Shown here: positions 39,795 through 49,539 of the stretch, one piece after another
How positions within the stretch are numbered: position 1 is the first letter of the stretch
How the letters are laid out: each line of letters opens with the position of its first letter
Assembly: GCA_947631455.1 (NCBI GenBank)
Contig: CANRLH010000003.1
Coordinates: 186,001 to 250,000 of the forward strand
DNA from: an uncultured Clostridia bacterium
GTDB taxonomy: Bacteria > Bacillota > Clostridia > Oscillospirales > Ruminococcaceae
Length of the DNA: 64,000 nucleotides
Direction of reading: 5' to 3'
Program-made: the position numbers and the translations under genes
The notes under the pieces: model-generated
The model's database searches: none
Told to the model about the DNA's origin: nothing
The model's input: the letters and a program-made list of their open reading frames with translations, nothing else

Positions 39795-41065
39795 TACTCG
39801 TCACCTCCGTTATTCCTGAGAGTATAAACCGTATCAAGCGTAAGGCTTTTTGCAGCCTCGATTATCTCATCTCTGCCGACTTCAAACATTTCCTTTTGAG
39901 CGTCGTCAGGAGACTGATTGACCTTTCCTCTGGCATACCGCGTAAAATACCATGCCGCAAGCTCACTCGCGGAGTCGTACACGGAAACAAAGCTTCCCTT
40001 AAGCGCGAGCTTTGTGTTATAAAGCTCCTCATCGGTGAAGTTTCCTTTTTTAATCTCTTCAAGCTGATTGAGTATCTCCGCTTTTGCGGCTTCAATATTT
40101 TCAGGATCGATTCCGCTGTCAATCATAACCGCACCCTTTTCGTATATTACACGTGACGCGCAGTAGTAGCAGAGGCTTAGTTTCTCCCTGACGTTCATAA
40201 AAAGCTTTGAGAAAGGAGTCCCTCCAAAAAGAGCGGAGAAAAGACCGTTTACCGCGTCGTTTCTGTAAGAGGTCTTAAACACCATCACCATCTTAAGCTG
40301 ATTCATTTCAAAGCTGTCCCCGGCATTTACCACTGCGGGTTTTGCGGGACTGTAGTTTACAAACGGATAGACCTTTCCGTCAAACTCTCTGCTGCAAAGC
40401 CGCTGCTTTATTAAATCTGACGCTTTTTCAAAACTGCCCGCTCCGGCAAGAGACGCCTCAACAACAGCGGATTTTATAAGTCTCTTGTATGCCTTATATA
40501 CCTGCTCCTTTGTAAGCGCCTCGGCAGAAGCCCTTGTTCCGTAAGCAGGGATAGAATACGGCTCGTTTACAAAAGCCTCTTTGGTTGCGTTTATTATCGC
40601 AAAGGTCCTTTTTTCATTGACCTCACTGTCTATCGCACTCAAAAGCTCTGCCTTTTTTAGCTCAAAATACTTGTCATCAAAATCAGCCGGATCAAAAATG
40701 CACTCTAACAAAACCGTGATGATCTCTTCAAAAAGCCGTTCGCCCTCAAGAGCATATTCGTTCCTTATTGCCGACGCTGTAAAAGCTATTACCTGATTAT
40801 CGCCCACTTTAAAGGTCGACGCGCCTATCGACGCCCCGTACAGCTTGTTTGTAAAATCAGTTATCGCAGTCAGACCGCCATACTTTTTATGCGATAAGAT
40901 CAAAAGCTGCGCCGCAAGTGAATTCGCCGCCGCATTCTCTTCAGACAAAGGCGTTATAAACCTTATTACCGCAGAGTTTGATTTAAACTTACCGTCGATT
41001 ATAGTTGTAAGACCGGCTCCTTTATTTATTTCTTCCCTCGTCACGTCTGTTGACAAATATAACAA
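39794..41065 (-). CDS. M16-family peptidase-like protein, YfmF-like
   Basis: M16 fold without HXXEH, adjacent to the HXXEH partner; TTG start with RBS aaagggag. Confidence 0.85.
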   Translation of the reverse strand: MLYLSTDVTREEINKGAGLTTIIDGKFKSNSAVIRFITPLSEENAAANSLAAQLLILSHKKYGGLTAITDFTNKLYGASIGASTFKVGDNQVIAFTASAIRNEYALEGERLFEEIITVLLECIFDPADFDDKYFELKKAELLSAIDSEVNEKRTFAIINATKEAFVNEPYSIPAYGTRASAEALTKEQVYKAYKRLIKSAVVEASLAGAGSFEKASDLIKQRLCSREFDGKVYPFVNYSPAKPAVVNAGDSFEMNQLKMVMVFKTSYRNDAVNGLFSALFGGTPFSKLFMNVREKLSLCYYCASRVIYEKGAVMIDSGIDPENIEAAKAEILNQLEEIKKGNFTDEELYNTKLALKGSFVSVYDSASELAAWYFTRYARGKVNQSPDDAQKEMFEVGRDEIIEAAKSLTLDTVYTLRNNGGDE

Positions 41066-41077
41066 CTCCCTTTCTCA

Positions 41078-41184
41078 ATCTATTCGGTATAGGATAAGTT
41101 CCTTTACGGCACCGTTTTACCCCGGTCAATTTACCAAGGCAAAAGTGCCACATCAATAAGGATATTATCTCCCGCTTATAAGAT
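41078..41184 (-). ncRNA. Candidate structured RNA (rod-like nested hairpin) between dnaE and the M16 pair
   Basis: Six collinear nested stems on minus-strand RNA; apical 12-bp stem 41115-41126/41133-41144 with three G.U wobbles, then 41108-41112/41145-41149, 41100-41104/41158-41162, 41093-41097/41165-41169, 41085-41087/41172-41174, 41078-41081/41181-41184. Confidence 0.55.
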
Positions 41185-41252
41185 CGCACAATGTGCGTAA
41201 TCACCGTCTATCTTTAAAGCCTTGTATATTTTCGCTCTGTCACGCTATTTAT

Positions 41253-44200
41253 CTATGAAAGCTTTATATTTCCCTTTCCGCAAACCTGATCAAGGCTTTT
41301 TATAAGGGCTTTGCTTACGCTTGCGCCTATAACCTGCTTTGGTGCAAAACGCTTCTTTGTATCAGACAGATAGAAAATCACCTTTGTTTTTCCTGTGTGC
41401 TTTTTTAATATCTCAACACATCCCTTAAGCTTATTCTCGTCAAAGCATGGCAACTTTATCCACAGCGTTGCAGAATCAACAGCGTCATCTGCCGGCGAAA
41501 GCTCCTCGGCAATAAGCTTAGGCGCTTCATCGTCTCTAACGCTTATCCTGCACTTTACAAATAAGACGGAACCTTCATATATAAGCTGTTTTTTTCCCGA
41601 AAACAAATTTGGGAAAACAAGCATCTCAATTTCACCGGATGCGTCAGACGCGGTGACAAAGCTCATATTTGTTCCCTGTTTTGTCAAAAACAGCTTCCTT
41701 GATTCTATCATAACAAACACGCTCAGCATTCCGCCGTCGCTGAAGCGCCCGTCTGCATCTTCAAACGAGTTAAGTATCTCAGCAATATCCGGCGCGCCGA
41801 AAAGCTCTTTGACATCACTGTAGGCTTTTATCGGATGCCCGGAAATATACGTTCCTACCGTTTGCTTTTCATACGCTAAAAGCTCTGCCTGCGGATACTC
41901 CGGCAAGGACGGGATTTTCATTTCCATATCGCCGCTCTTTTGTATATCCGAAAAAAAATCTATCTGACCGTCTATATTATTTCTCTTGTTGTCGGCAATG
42001 CTCTTCATAAGCTGCTCAAAGGCGCTCATCATTTCACGTCTGTTATTCTTAAACGAATCAAACGCTCCGCTCTTTATTAGAGCCTCAACCACTCTTGTAT
42101 TTATATTATCGCTCATTCTTTCAAGAAAATCCTGCAAGGACGTAAACCTGCCCTGAAGATCCCTCTGAGCGATGATGCTCCTTATCACCCCCCGGCCAAG
42201 ACTTTTTATCGCCAAGAGTGCGTATCTTATGGAATTTCCCGAAACAGCAAAGCCCTCTTCACTTTCGTTAATGTCAATAGGCAAAAGCGAAACCCCCTGC
42301 TGTTCACAGGTTTTTATATACTCAAACATCTTGTTTGAACCCTCGCCCAAAACGCTGGTCATCAGCGACGCCATATATTCCTTGAAATAATGACACTTGA
42401 GATATGCTGTCTGATACGAAACGGTGGCATATGCCGCCGCGTGAGATTTGTTAAACGCGTAGGAGGCGAATGAAATCATCTCGTCAAATATTTCATTGGC
42501 GGTTTTCTCATCGACTCCGTTGTTTACGCAGCCGATGCAGTTTGTGCTGCCATCCGGATTTTTTTCTCCGTATATAAACGCCCTTCTCTCCGCTGCCAGA
42601 ACATCATGCTTTTTCTTTGCCATAGCACGTCTTACAATATCTGCTCTTCCGTAGGAATATCCGGCAAGCACTCTGAATATCTGCATAACCTGCTCCTGGT
42701 ATACAATACAACCGTAAGTCACGTCCAAAATATCCTTTAAAAGCGGAGTTTTATAGGTGATGTCTTTTGGGTTATGCCTGTTGTGGATATATGTCGGTAT
42801 CGAATCCATCGGACCGGGGCGGTAAAGCGAGATCACTGCAATAAGATCCTCAAGACAAGTGGGCTTCAGCCTCACAATCGTTGATGTCATACCTGCGCTT
42901 TCAAACTGAAAAACGCCCTCTGTTTTTCCCTCGCAAAACATTTTGTATACATCTTTATCATCGTAAGGAATGTTTTTTATGTCAAAATCCGGGTAAAACT
43001 CGTTTATAAGCTTCTGACAATTGTTTATGACAGTAAGGTTTCTCAGCCCCAGAAAATCAAATTTCAAAAGCCCCAGCCGCTCCAGATTACCCATAGTATA
43101 TTGAGTAACTATTTGACCGTCGCTGCTTTGCAGCGGTACATAGCTTACAACCGGGTCTTTGGTAATTACCACTCCCGCTGCGTGTGTTGACGAATTTCTC
43201 GGCATACCTTCGACCTTCATAGCGGTGTCAATAAGCTCTTTGATACGGCTGTCGCTGTCATAAAGCTTCTTCAAGTCAGGTGATTTCAACAGAGCAGAAG
43301 AAAGCGTGATATTAAGCTCTCTGGGGACAAGCTTTGCGACCTTGTCAGCAAGTTGATACGGCAAGGCCATAGCTCTGGCAACATCCCTTATAGCGGCGCG
43401 CGCCGCAAGCGTTCCGAATGTGATTATCTGCGCGACGTGATCAAAGCCGTATCTTTTGCACACATAGTCGATCACACGCTGCCTGCCCTCTATGCAAAAG
43501 TCGATATCAAAGTCGGGCATACTCACCCTTTCCGGATTGAGAAACCTCTCAAACAGAAGGTTATATCGCAAAGGGTCAATATCGGTTATTCCAATGCAAT
43601 AAGCGCATAAGCTTCCCGCACCTGAACCTCTGCCGGGGCCAACGGGGATCAAATTTGTCTTAGCGTAATTTATAAAATCCCACACGATAAGAAAATAATC
43701 TACATAACCCATCTGCTTTATAACAGATATTTCATATTCAAGCCGCTTTTTTGCCTCCTCGGTAGGATTTTTGTACTTTTCAATCAGGCCCTTTTGGCAC
43801 ATATCTATGAAAAACTCAGTGTTGTTATCCACTCCCTTAAACTTTACATACGGAAGCTTTGTAACGCCGAACTCAAACTCAACGCTGCACTTTTCTGCGA
43901 TCCTGACAGTATTCACAACAGCCTCCGGATGAGAAGGGAAAAGCTTTGCCATTTCCTCTCCCGATTTGATGTAAAACTCATCGGTGGGAAATTCCATAGA
44001 CTTCGGATCGTTTACTGTGGTGTTGGTCGCAATGCACATTAAGATCCGCTGGGCCTTTGAGTCCTCTTTGTAAATGTAGTGAGCGTCGTTAGTAGCAACC
44101 AAAGGGATACCGGTGCGCGCAGAAAGCTCATACTGAAGCGGAATTATCCTTTCTTCCTCCAAAAACTTCTGATTCTGAACTTCAATATAATAATTACCCT

Positions 44201-44699
44201 TACCGAAAATATTTTGGTATAAAAGCGCGGTTTCTACCGCTGAATCAAAATCGTTATTTATAAGCTTCTGATTCACCTCTCCTGCCAGACAGGCTGAAAG
44301 GCATATAAGTCCCTCGTGGTACTTTTCAATACACTCAAGGTCAATTCTCGGGCGGGAGTAAAAGCCCTCAACATATCCGATGGACACAAGCTTTATAAGA
44401 TTTTTATATCCTGTCATATTTTTGCACAGCAAAACAAGATGATAGCTTTTATCTATTCTGTTTACTTTGTCAAACCTTGTGCGATTTGCAACATATACTT
44501 CGCACCCTATTATGGGCTTTATACCATTTGCCTTGCATTCGTTATAAAAATCAATGGCGGCGTACATATTACCGTGATCGGTTACCGCGATCGCAGTCTG
44601 ACCCAGCTCCTTTGCGCGCTTTACCAGATCCTTTATCCTGCAAGCTCCGTCCAAAAGAGAATATTCACTGTGAACATGAAGATGCACAAAATCGACCAC
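41253..44699 (-). CDS. dnaE: DNA polymerase III subunit alpha (DnaE)
   Basis: N-terminal PHP (FVHLHVHSEYSLLDGA), GPGRGSGAGSLCAYCIGITDIDPLRYNLLFERFLNPERVSMPDFDIDF. Confidence 0.97.
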   Translation of the reverse strand: MVDFVHLHVHSEYSLLDGACRIKDLVKRAKELGQTAIAVTDHGNMYAAIDFYNECKANGIKPIIGCEVYVANRTRFDKVNRIDKSYHLVLLCKNMTGYKNLIKLVSIGYVEGFYSRPRIDLECIEKYHEGLICLSACLAGEVNQKLINNDFDSAVETALLYQNIFGKGNYYIEVQNQKFLEEERIIPLQYELSARTGIPLVATNDAHYIYKEDSKAQRILMCIATNTTVNDPKSMEFPTDEFYIKSGEEMAKLFPSHPEAVVNTVRIAEKCSVEFEFGVTKLPYVKFKGVDNNTEFFIDMCQKGLIEKYKNPTEEAKKRLEYEISVIKQMGYVDYFLIVWDFINYAKTNLIPVGPGRGSGAGSLCAYCIGITDIDPLRYNLLFERFLNPERVSMPDFDIDFCIEGRQRVIDYVCKRYGFDHVAQIITFGTLAARAAIRDVARAMALPYQLADKVAKLVPRELNITLSSALLKSPDLKKLYDSDSRIKELIDTAMKVEGMPRNSSTHAAGVVITKDPVVSYVPLQSSDGQIVTQYTMGNLERLGLLKFDFLGLRNLTVINNCQKLINEFYPDFDIKNIPYDDKDVYKMFCEGKTEGVFQFESAGMTSTIVRLKPTCLEDLIAVISLYRPGPMDSIPTYIHNRHNPKDITYKTPLLKDILDVTYGCIVYQEQVMQIFRVLAGYSYGRADIVRRAMAKKKHDVLAAERRAFIYGEKNPDGSTNCIGCVNNGVDEKTANEIFDEMISFASYAFNKSHAAAYATVSYQTAYLKCHYFKEYMASLMTSVLGEGSNKMFEYIKTCEQQGVSLLPIDINESEEGFAVSGNSIRYALLAIKSLGRGVIRSIIAQRDLQGRFTSLQDFLERMSDNINTRVVEALIKSGAFDSFKNNRREMMSAFEQLMKSIADNKRNNIDGQIDFFSDIQKSGDMEMKIPSLPEYPQAELLAYEKQTVGTYISGHPIKAYSDVKELFGAPDIAEILNSFEDADGRFSDGGMLSVFVMIESRKLFLTKQGTNMSFVTASDASGEIEMLVFPNLFSGKKQLIYEGSVLFVKCRISVRDDEAPKLIAEELSPADDAVDSATLWIKLPCFDENKLKGCVEILKKHTGKTKVIFYLSDTKKRFAPKQVIGASVSKALIKSLDQVCGKGNIKLS

Positions 44700-44734
44700 G
44701 ATGCCTCACCGCCTTTCATCAAAATGTATGTACG

Positions 44735-45025
44735 TTATGCCGTATGCTTTTTATTTATCAGATACAAAAGCCCCGATAAAAACGCAACGTCCAGAATCAT
44801 AATTAACACAAAAGGCGCTGTGGTTATTGCTCCCGCCATTTTAACGATCGACGCCAGACACATTATTGAGCCCATAGACGCTAATGTGGTTCCTATCTCC
44901 TCAGACTGTTCAGTATTTTTGCCTCTCGTCCGGGTTTTGCCGGTCATATCAGATTTGACCTTTACTACAAGCAAAACACCTGCCGCAGCAAGAGCTATAC
45001 CCAAAAGCATAATAAAAATCATCAT
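44735..45025 (-). CDS. Hypothetical membrane protein
   Basis: 96 aa with hydrophobic segments; start overlaps whiA stop. Confidence 0.6.
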   Translation of the reverse strand: MMIFIMLLGIALAAAGVLLVVKVKSDMTGKTRTRGKNTEQSEEIGTTLASMGSIMCLASIVKMAGAITTAPFVLIMILDVAFLSGLLYLINKKHTA

Positions 45026-45933
45026 TTGTTTGTTCCTCCGTTTTTTCTTATATTATCCGCCACTGCCTTGATTTTCTCAAGCCTGTGGTTTACTCCTGAT
45101 TTTGATATTGCAGGCTTAAAAAGCTCGCCCAGTTCCTTAAGCGTAAGCTCGGGATTTTCATATCTCAGCCTCGCGGTTTCATAAATATCATCCGGCAATA
45201 TGTCAAGACCGACCGTCTTTTCTATAAGCTCTATATCTTCTATCTGCTTTTCGCTTGCCCTCACGGTCCTTTCTATATTTGCGTTTTCGCAGTTCATTAC
45301 CCTATTTACCTTGTTCCTGACGTTTTTTAGGATCTTTACGTTGATCATCTCAAGGGTGGACTTTGAAGCTCCCATAAGTGTGAGCATATCTTCTATGTTT
45401 TCACTTTCTTTAAGGTAAACTATCTCTGAATTTTTTCTGCTCACATGCTTTGCAATTATTCCGAAGCTTTCGATAAACAAAAGCCCCAGATCGTTGCAAA
45501 GCTCAACACTCGGCAATACAAATTCCATATGGTATTCCTTATTGGGATCCGTTACGCTGCCCACAGCGAGAAACACTCCCGCAATAACGCTTGCGCAGTC
45601 GTTTCCTTTAAGATTCTTTAAGTTATACCTGCCTATGCCGCCTGTAAAGCTTTTTATCTTATCAATTTCATTTTTACCCGATACCGATACGTTATATGTG
45701 CTGCGTCCTCTCTTTTTTGTTTCACTTAAGTTAATTTCAGTTACATTGCAGCAGGACTTGAGCTTATGATATAAAAAATCTGCCGTCTCTTCGTTTTCAG
45801 TGGTAAACTTAAGCTTGTCTGACGAAAGTTCCTTACACAGCGAAAGCATACCAAAAAGCACGGCCTTTTCTTTATTCCGTGATTTTATCTCGTCGATGAT
45901 CTGATATTTAACCGTCTTAGAAAACGATGCCAT
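45022..45933 (-). CDS. whiA: DNA-binding protein WhiA
   Basis: LAGLADIDAG-like GIGRYNLKNLKGNDCASVIAGVFLAVGSVTDPNKEYHMEF and C-terminal HTH ENPELTLKELGELFKPAISKSGVNHRLEKI. Confidence 0.93.
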   Translation of the reverse strand: MASFSKTVKYQIIDEIKSRNKEKAVLFGMLSLCKELSSDKLKFTTENEETADFLYHKLKSCCNVTEINLSETKKRGRSTYNVSVSGKNEIDKIKSFTGGIGRYNLKNLKGNDCASVIAGVFLAVGSVTDPNKEYHMEFVLPSVELCNDLGLLFIESFGIIAKHVSRKNSEIVYLKESENIEDMLTLMGASKSTLEMINVKILKNVRNKVNRVMNCENANIERTVRASEKQIEDIELIEKTVGLDILPDDIYETARLRYENPELTLKELGELFKPAISKSGVNHRLEKIKAVADNIRKNGGTNK

Positions 45934-45964
45934 AATGATCCTTTCAGTAAAATTTCAGCTTTTA

Positions 45965-46831
45965 CTACCTTGTGTACTTATCTATATCCCTATGGTTTAC
46001 CCTTACCTTTGAATGTAAACCGCTCAGATGCTTTGCAAGCCTTTCGGCAAAGGTGACGCTTCTGTGCTTTCCGCCTGTGCACCCAAAAGCTATGATAAGC
46101 TGGCTTTTACCCTCTTTTACATAAAGCGGTATCAAAAAATCGATCATATCGTAAAGCTTGCTTTCAAGAGCTTTTGCTTCTTCAAATTGCATTACGTAGT
46201 CGGAAACCTCTTTAGTGAGCCCTGTCTTTCTTCTGAGCGAATCTATATAGTACGGGTTTGGAAGACATCTTACGTCAAACACCAAATCAGCCTCTCTCAT
46301 TGGCCCATACTTAAAGCCGAACGAGCAAATATCGATCTGTATAAACTCTTCCCCGCTTTCCAAAAACAGCGCCCTTACCTTTTCCTTTAGCTGAGCCGCA
46401 CTCAAAAATGATGAATCGATAAAGTAATCGGATATTCCCTTGACGTTTGCAAGCATATCGCGCTCAAGCGATATTGAGTAGGCAATATCCCCCTTTGCAA
46501 GATTTAGAAGCGGATGCTTTCTTCTCGTCTCCTTATATCTCGCCTCTATCACCGAATCATCGGCGTCAAGAAACAAAACCTTAACCCTTTCGCCGCTTTT
46601 TTTCAGTTCATTTATAGTTACGTACAGTTCTTTAAAAAAACTTCCCGAGCGGACATCGGCTACAAATGCAACCCGGTCAAGATTTCTGTCGCTGGATGCA
46701 CAAAGAGCCGCGAATTTTGTTATTAGCTCGGGCGGCATATTGTCAATACAGTAAAAGCCCAAATCCTCAAGGGCATTTACCGCAGTTGATTTGCCGGAAC
46801 CCGAAACTCCCGTAAGAATAATAAATTCCAT
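45965..46831 (-). CDS. rapZ: RNase adapter RapZ
   Basis: MEFIILTGVSGSGKSTAVNALEDLGFYCIDNMPPEL; FGCTGGKHRSVTFAERLA. Confidence 0.96.
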   Translation of the reverse strand: MEFIILTGVSGSGKSTAVNALEDLGFYCIDNMPPELITKFAALCASSDRNLDRVAFVADVRSGSFFKELYVTINELKKSGERVKVLFLDADDSVIEARYKETRRKHPLLNLAKGDIAYSISLERDMLANVKGISDYFIDSSFLSAAQLKEKVRALFLESGEEFIQIDICSFGFKYGPMREADLVFDVRCLPNPYYIDSLRRKTGLTKEVSDYVMQFEEAKALESKLYDMIDFLIPLYVKEGKSQLIIAFGCTGGKHRSVTFAERLAKHLSGLHSKVRVNHRDIDKYTR

Positions 46832-46853
46832 ATTTCTCCCTTTCACATAACTG

Positions 46854-47771
46854 TCAGTCATCAAAACGCTTTATCAAAACCTCGCACTCCAAAAACTGAC
46901 CGCTGTCAGCCTTTACCCGTTTCTGCACCTCAGATATGAGCTGAGTTACATCTTTAAACGTAGCGCCGCCCAGATTTATCACAAAACCGCTATGCTTTTT
47001 TGAAACCTGTGCACGGCCGACTGTATATCCTTTCAAGCCGCTTTCTTCAATAAGCTTTCCTGCGAAAAATCCCTCGGGTCTTTTAAATGTAGAACCGGCG
47101 TTTGGAAATTCAAGCGGCTGTTTTTCCTTTCTTCTGCCCATAAGATCGTTCATTCTTGCGCTTATCTCTTCCTTTGACTTGGTGTTGTCCAGTTTAAAGG
47201 ACGCCGATAGTATTACGCTGCTTCCGTTTTGAAATACGCTGTGACGATACGAAAGCTCCATATCCTTATTAAAAACGGTGACAGTTTTGCCGCTGTCACA
47301 AAGCACCTCACAAGAGACCAAAACATCCTTTATCTCACCGCCGTATGCGCCTGCGTTCATATAAACTGCTCCTCCGACGCTGCCCGGTATGCCATATGCA
47401 AACTCAAGTCCCGAAAGAGAGTTTTCAAGCGCTGCTCTGCAAACGCTAATAAGTGAAGCACCTGCCTGAGCCGTTATTGTATTTTCAGAAACATCGACCT
47501 TTGAAAACGAGCTTCCAAGATGAAAAACAACGCCGTTAAAACCAAGATCATCAAAAAGCAAATTTGAGCCTTTACCCAAAATTATATATCTTATCCTGTT
47601 TTCCTTGGCGGACTTTACAAGCTCACACAAAGCTCTTTTGTCGCTTATCTCAACAAATACCTTCGCTCCGCCGCCGATTTTAAATGTGGTGTAATCACAA
47701 AGAGGTGTGTCAAAACTGACTTCCTGACCCAAAAGCCTTGCAAGTGCGGCAATATTCTCAAAATCATGCAT
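46854..47771 (-). CDS. murB: UDP-N-acetylmuramate dehydrogenase
   Basis: YTTFKIGGGAKVFVEI, GIPGSVGGAVYMNAGAYGGE, FKRPEGFFAGKLIEE. Confidence 0.96.
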   Translation of the reverse strand: MHDFENIAALARLLGQEVSFDTPLCDYTTFKIGGGAKVFVEISDKRALCELVKSAKENRIRYIILGKGSNLLFDDLGFNGVVFHLGSSFSKVDVSENTITAQAGASLISVCRAALENSLSGLEFAYGIPGSVGGAVYMNAGAYGGEIKDVLVSCEVLCDSGKTVTVFNKDMELSYRHSVFQNGSSVILSASFKLDNTKSKEEISARMNDLMGRRKEKQPLEFPNAGSTFKRPEGFFAGKLIEESGLKGYTVGRAQVSKKHSGFVINLGGATFKDVTQLISEVQKRVKADSGQFLECEVLIKRFDD

Positions 47772-47796
47772 AAAACTATATCCTCATAACAGTTAT

Positions 47797-48522
47797 CTAT
47801 ATTTTAGGCGCTTGAGGGTGATTTCTGTTCGCCCTGTCTATAATATAGTCAAAGTTCGTGCTTATGATAAGATTTTCAGGATACTTAACCTCGTCCAATA
47901 TCTCATAAGCCAAACTGAAATCTCCTATTCGCTCACAGTAATGAGCGTCTGAATCAACCGCAATTTTGACGCCTTCTTTTTTGCACGCATTAAACAGTCT
48001 GACTGCCGTGTCCTTTTGGCTTGCCCCTGATCTCAACGAAGCCTCATTAAGCTCAACTATCTTATCGTATTTTGAAAAAAGCTTCGCGGCTTTTGTGTAG
48101 TCAAACGGATAGCCCCTCGCCGTAAGATGCCCGAAAGCATCAACAAGAGGATTTTTGCACACGTTTTCTATGGCCTTAAAGTGGTCGTCGGCACTCATGG
48201 GAGGAAAAACCGGTCCGTGAAACGACGCGACGATCCATTGCAGTTTTCCTATAACATAATCGGGAATATCAAGCTCACCGTCAGTGTTCATAATATCAGC
48301 CTCTATTCCTTTAAGAACGTATACTCCTTTTATTGTCTGAGGCAAAACGCTCTGATTGGCTGCATGCCATTCGTGCGGTGCATCCGGCATAAGCGGAGCG
48401 TGATCGGTAAGCGCGATTACTTTTATACCTCTTTCCCGTGCGACCGCGCAGTTCTCCGTTATCGTCGAAAACGCATGAGATGACGCCAGTGTGTGCGTAT
48501 GCAAATCTGCAATTATTTTCAT
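47797..48522 (-). CDS. PHP-domain phosphatase (YcdX-like)
   Basis: DLHTHTLASSHAFSTITEN, ALTDHAP, DSDAHY. Confidence 0.92.
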   Translation of the reverse strand: MKIIADLHTHTLASSHAFSTITENCAVARERGIKVIALTDHAPLMPDAPHEWHAANQSVLPQTIKGVYVLKGIEADIMNTDGELDIPDYVIGKLQWIVASFHGPVFPPMSADDHFKAIENVCKNPLVDAFGHLTARGYPFDYTKAAKLFSKYDKIVELNEASLRSGASQKDTAVRLFNACKKEGVKIAVDSDAHYCERIGDFSLAYEILDEVKYPENLIISTNFDYIIDRANRNHPQAPKI

Positions 48523-48547
48523 TCTATGTTCTCCAAACCTTATAATG

Positions 48548-49507
48548 TTAAAATGCGTCCCAGTTTTTGACTGTACTTTTTGAATCTATTTCCAGTCCAA
48601 GATTGTCTAAAAGCTCCTGTGCCGCATTATAACCCATCTTTTTCTGTCTGTTGTTCATTGCGGCAACTTCTATTATAATAGCCAGGTTCCTTCCGGGCTT
48701 TACGGGAATTGTCAGCGAAGGGATCTGAAGCCCCAAAATGTTCGTATATTCACTGTCCACACCCATTCTGTCATATACCTTGGTGGGATCCCACGTTTCA
48801 AGCTCGATGACCAGATCTATCTTCTCTGTCACCTTTACGGCTCCCATACCGAAAAGCCGCCTTGCGTTAATAATTCCTATGCCCCTGAGCTCAAGAAAAT
48901 GTCGTATGTTATCAGGCGACGAGCCAACAAGGCTCTTTTTCGAAACCTTCCTGATTTCTACCGCATCGTCAGCAACAAGACGGTGACCTCTCTTTACAAG
49001 CTCAATAGCCGTCTCACTTTTTCCGACGCCTGACTCGCCTATTATAAGAATTCCCTCGCCGTAGACTTCAATCAAAACTCCGTGTCTTGTAATACGCGGG
49101 CCAAGTTGAAGATTGAGATATGCGATCAGGCTCGCAACAAACTCAGTGGTGCTGTCGTTAGTTCTCAAAAGCGCTACACCGTAATCCTTCGCACACGCAA
49201 GCATCTCAGGAAAAACATCGTGTCCCCTTGCAATGACAAGCGCGGGGATCTTTGTTTCAAATAGCTTTGAGATCTTTTGAAATCTAAGAGCACTTCCGAT
49301 CGAATCAAGATATGCAAACTCCATATTCCCGCACACCTGTATTCTTCCGGAATTAAAATATTCATAAAATCCCGTAAGCTGAAGTCCGGGTCTGTTTGCA
49401 TCATTGTCGTCGATCAAAATCTCAGAGGTATCCTTCGGAGTATATATAACCTCAAGTTCAAGCTCATCAATAATGTTTTTAAGCGGTACAGTAAATACTT
49501 CTGACAT
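48548..49507 (-). CDS. hprK: HPr(Ser) kinase/phosphorylase
   Basis: GIGESGVGKSETAIELVKRGHRLVADDAVEI; LELRGIGIINARRLFG. Confidence 0.96.
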   Translation of the reverse strand: MSEVFTVPLKNIIDELELEVIYTPKDTSEILIDDNDANRPGLQLTGFYEYFNSGRIQVCGNMEFAYLDSIGSALRFQKISKLFETKIPALVIARGHDVFPEMLACAKDYGVALLRTNDSTTEFVASLIAYLNLQLGPRITRHGVLIEVYGEGILIIGESGVGKSETAIELVKRGHRLVADDAVEIRKVSKKSLVGSSPDNIRHFLELRGIGIINARRLFGMGAVKVTEKIDLVIELETWDPTKVYDRMGVDSEYTNILGLQIPSLTIPVKPGRNLAIIIEVAAMNNRQKKMGYNAAQELLDNLGLEIDSKSTVKNWDAF

Positions 49508-49539
49508 AAGCATCTCCTTTTAATAAATTATGACTAAAC

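Noticed and set aside
41108-41149. Hairpin in the dnaE-M16 spacer as a simple intrinsic terminator
   Set aside because: No U-tract follows the stem on the minus strand (sequence continues GUAAAGGAAC) and outer stems extend the fold.
41066-41252. Assignment of the same spacer to SRP RNA, RNase P, tmRNA or T-box
   Set aside because: No GGAAGGAAGC-type SRP apical motif, no T-box AGGGTGGNACCGCG, wrong size for RNase P/tmRNA; 6S-like shape alone is insufficient.
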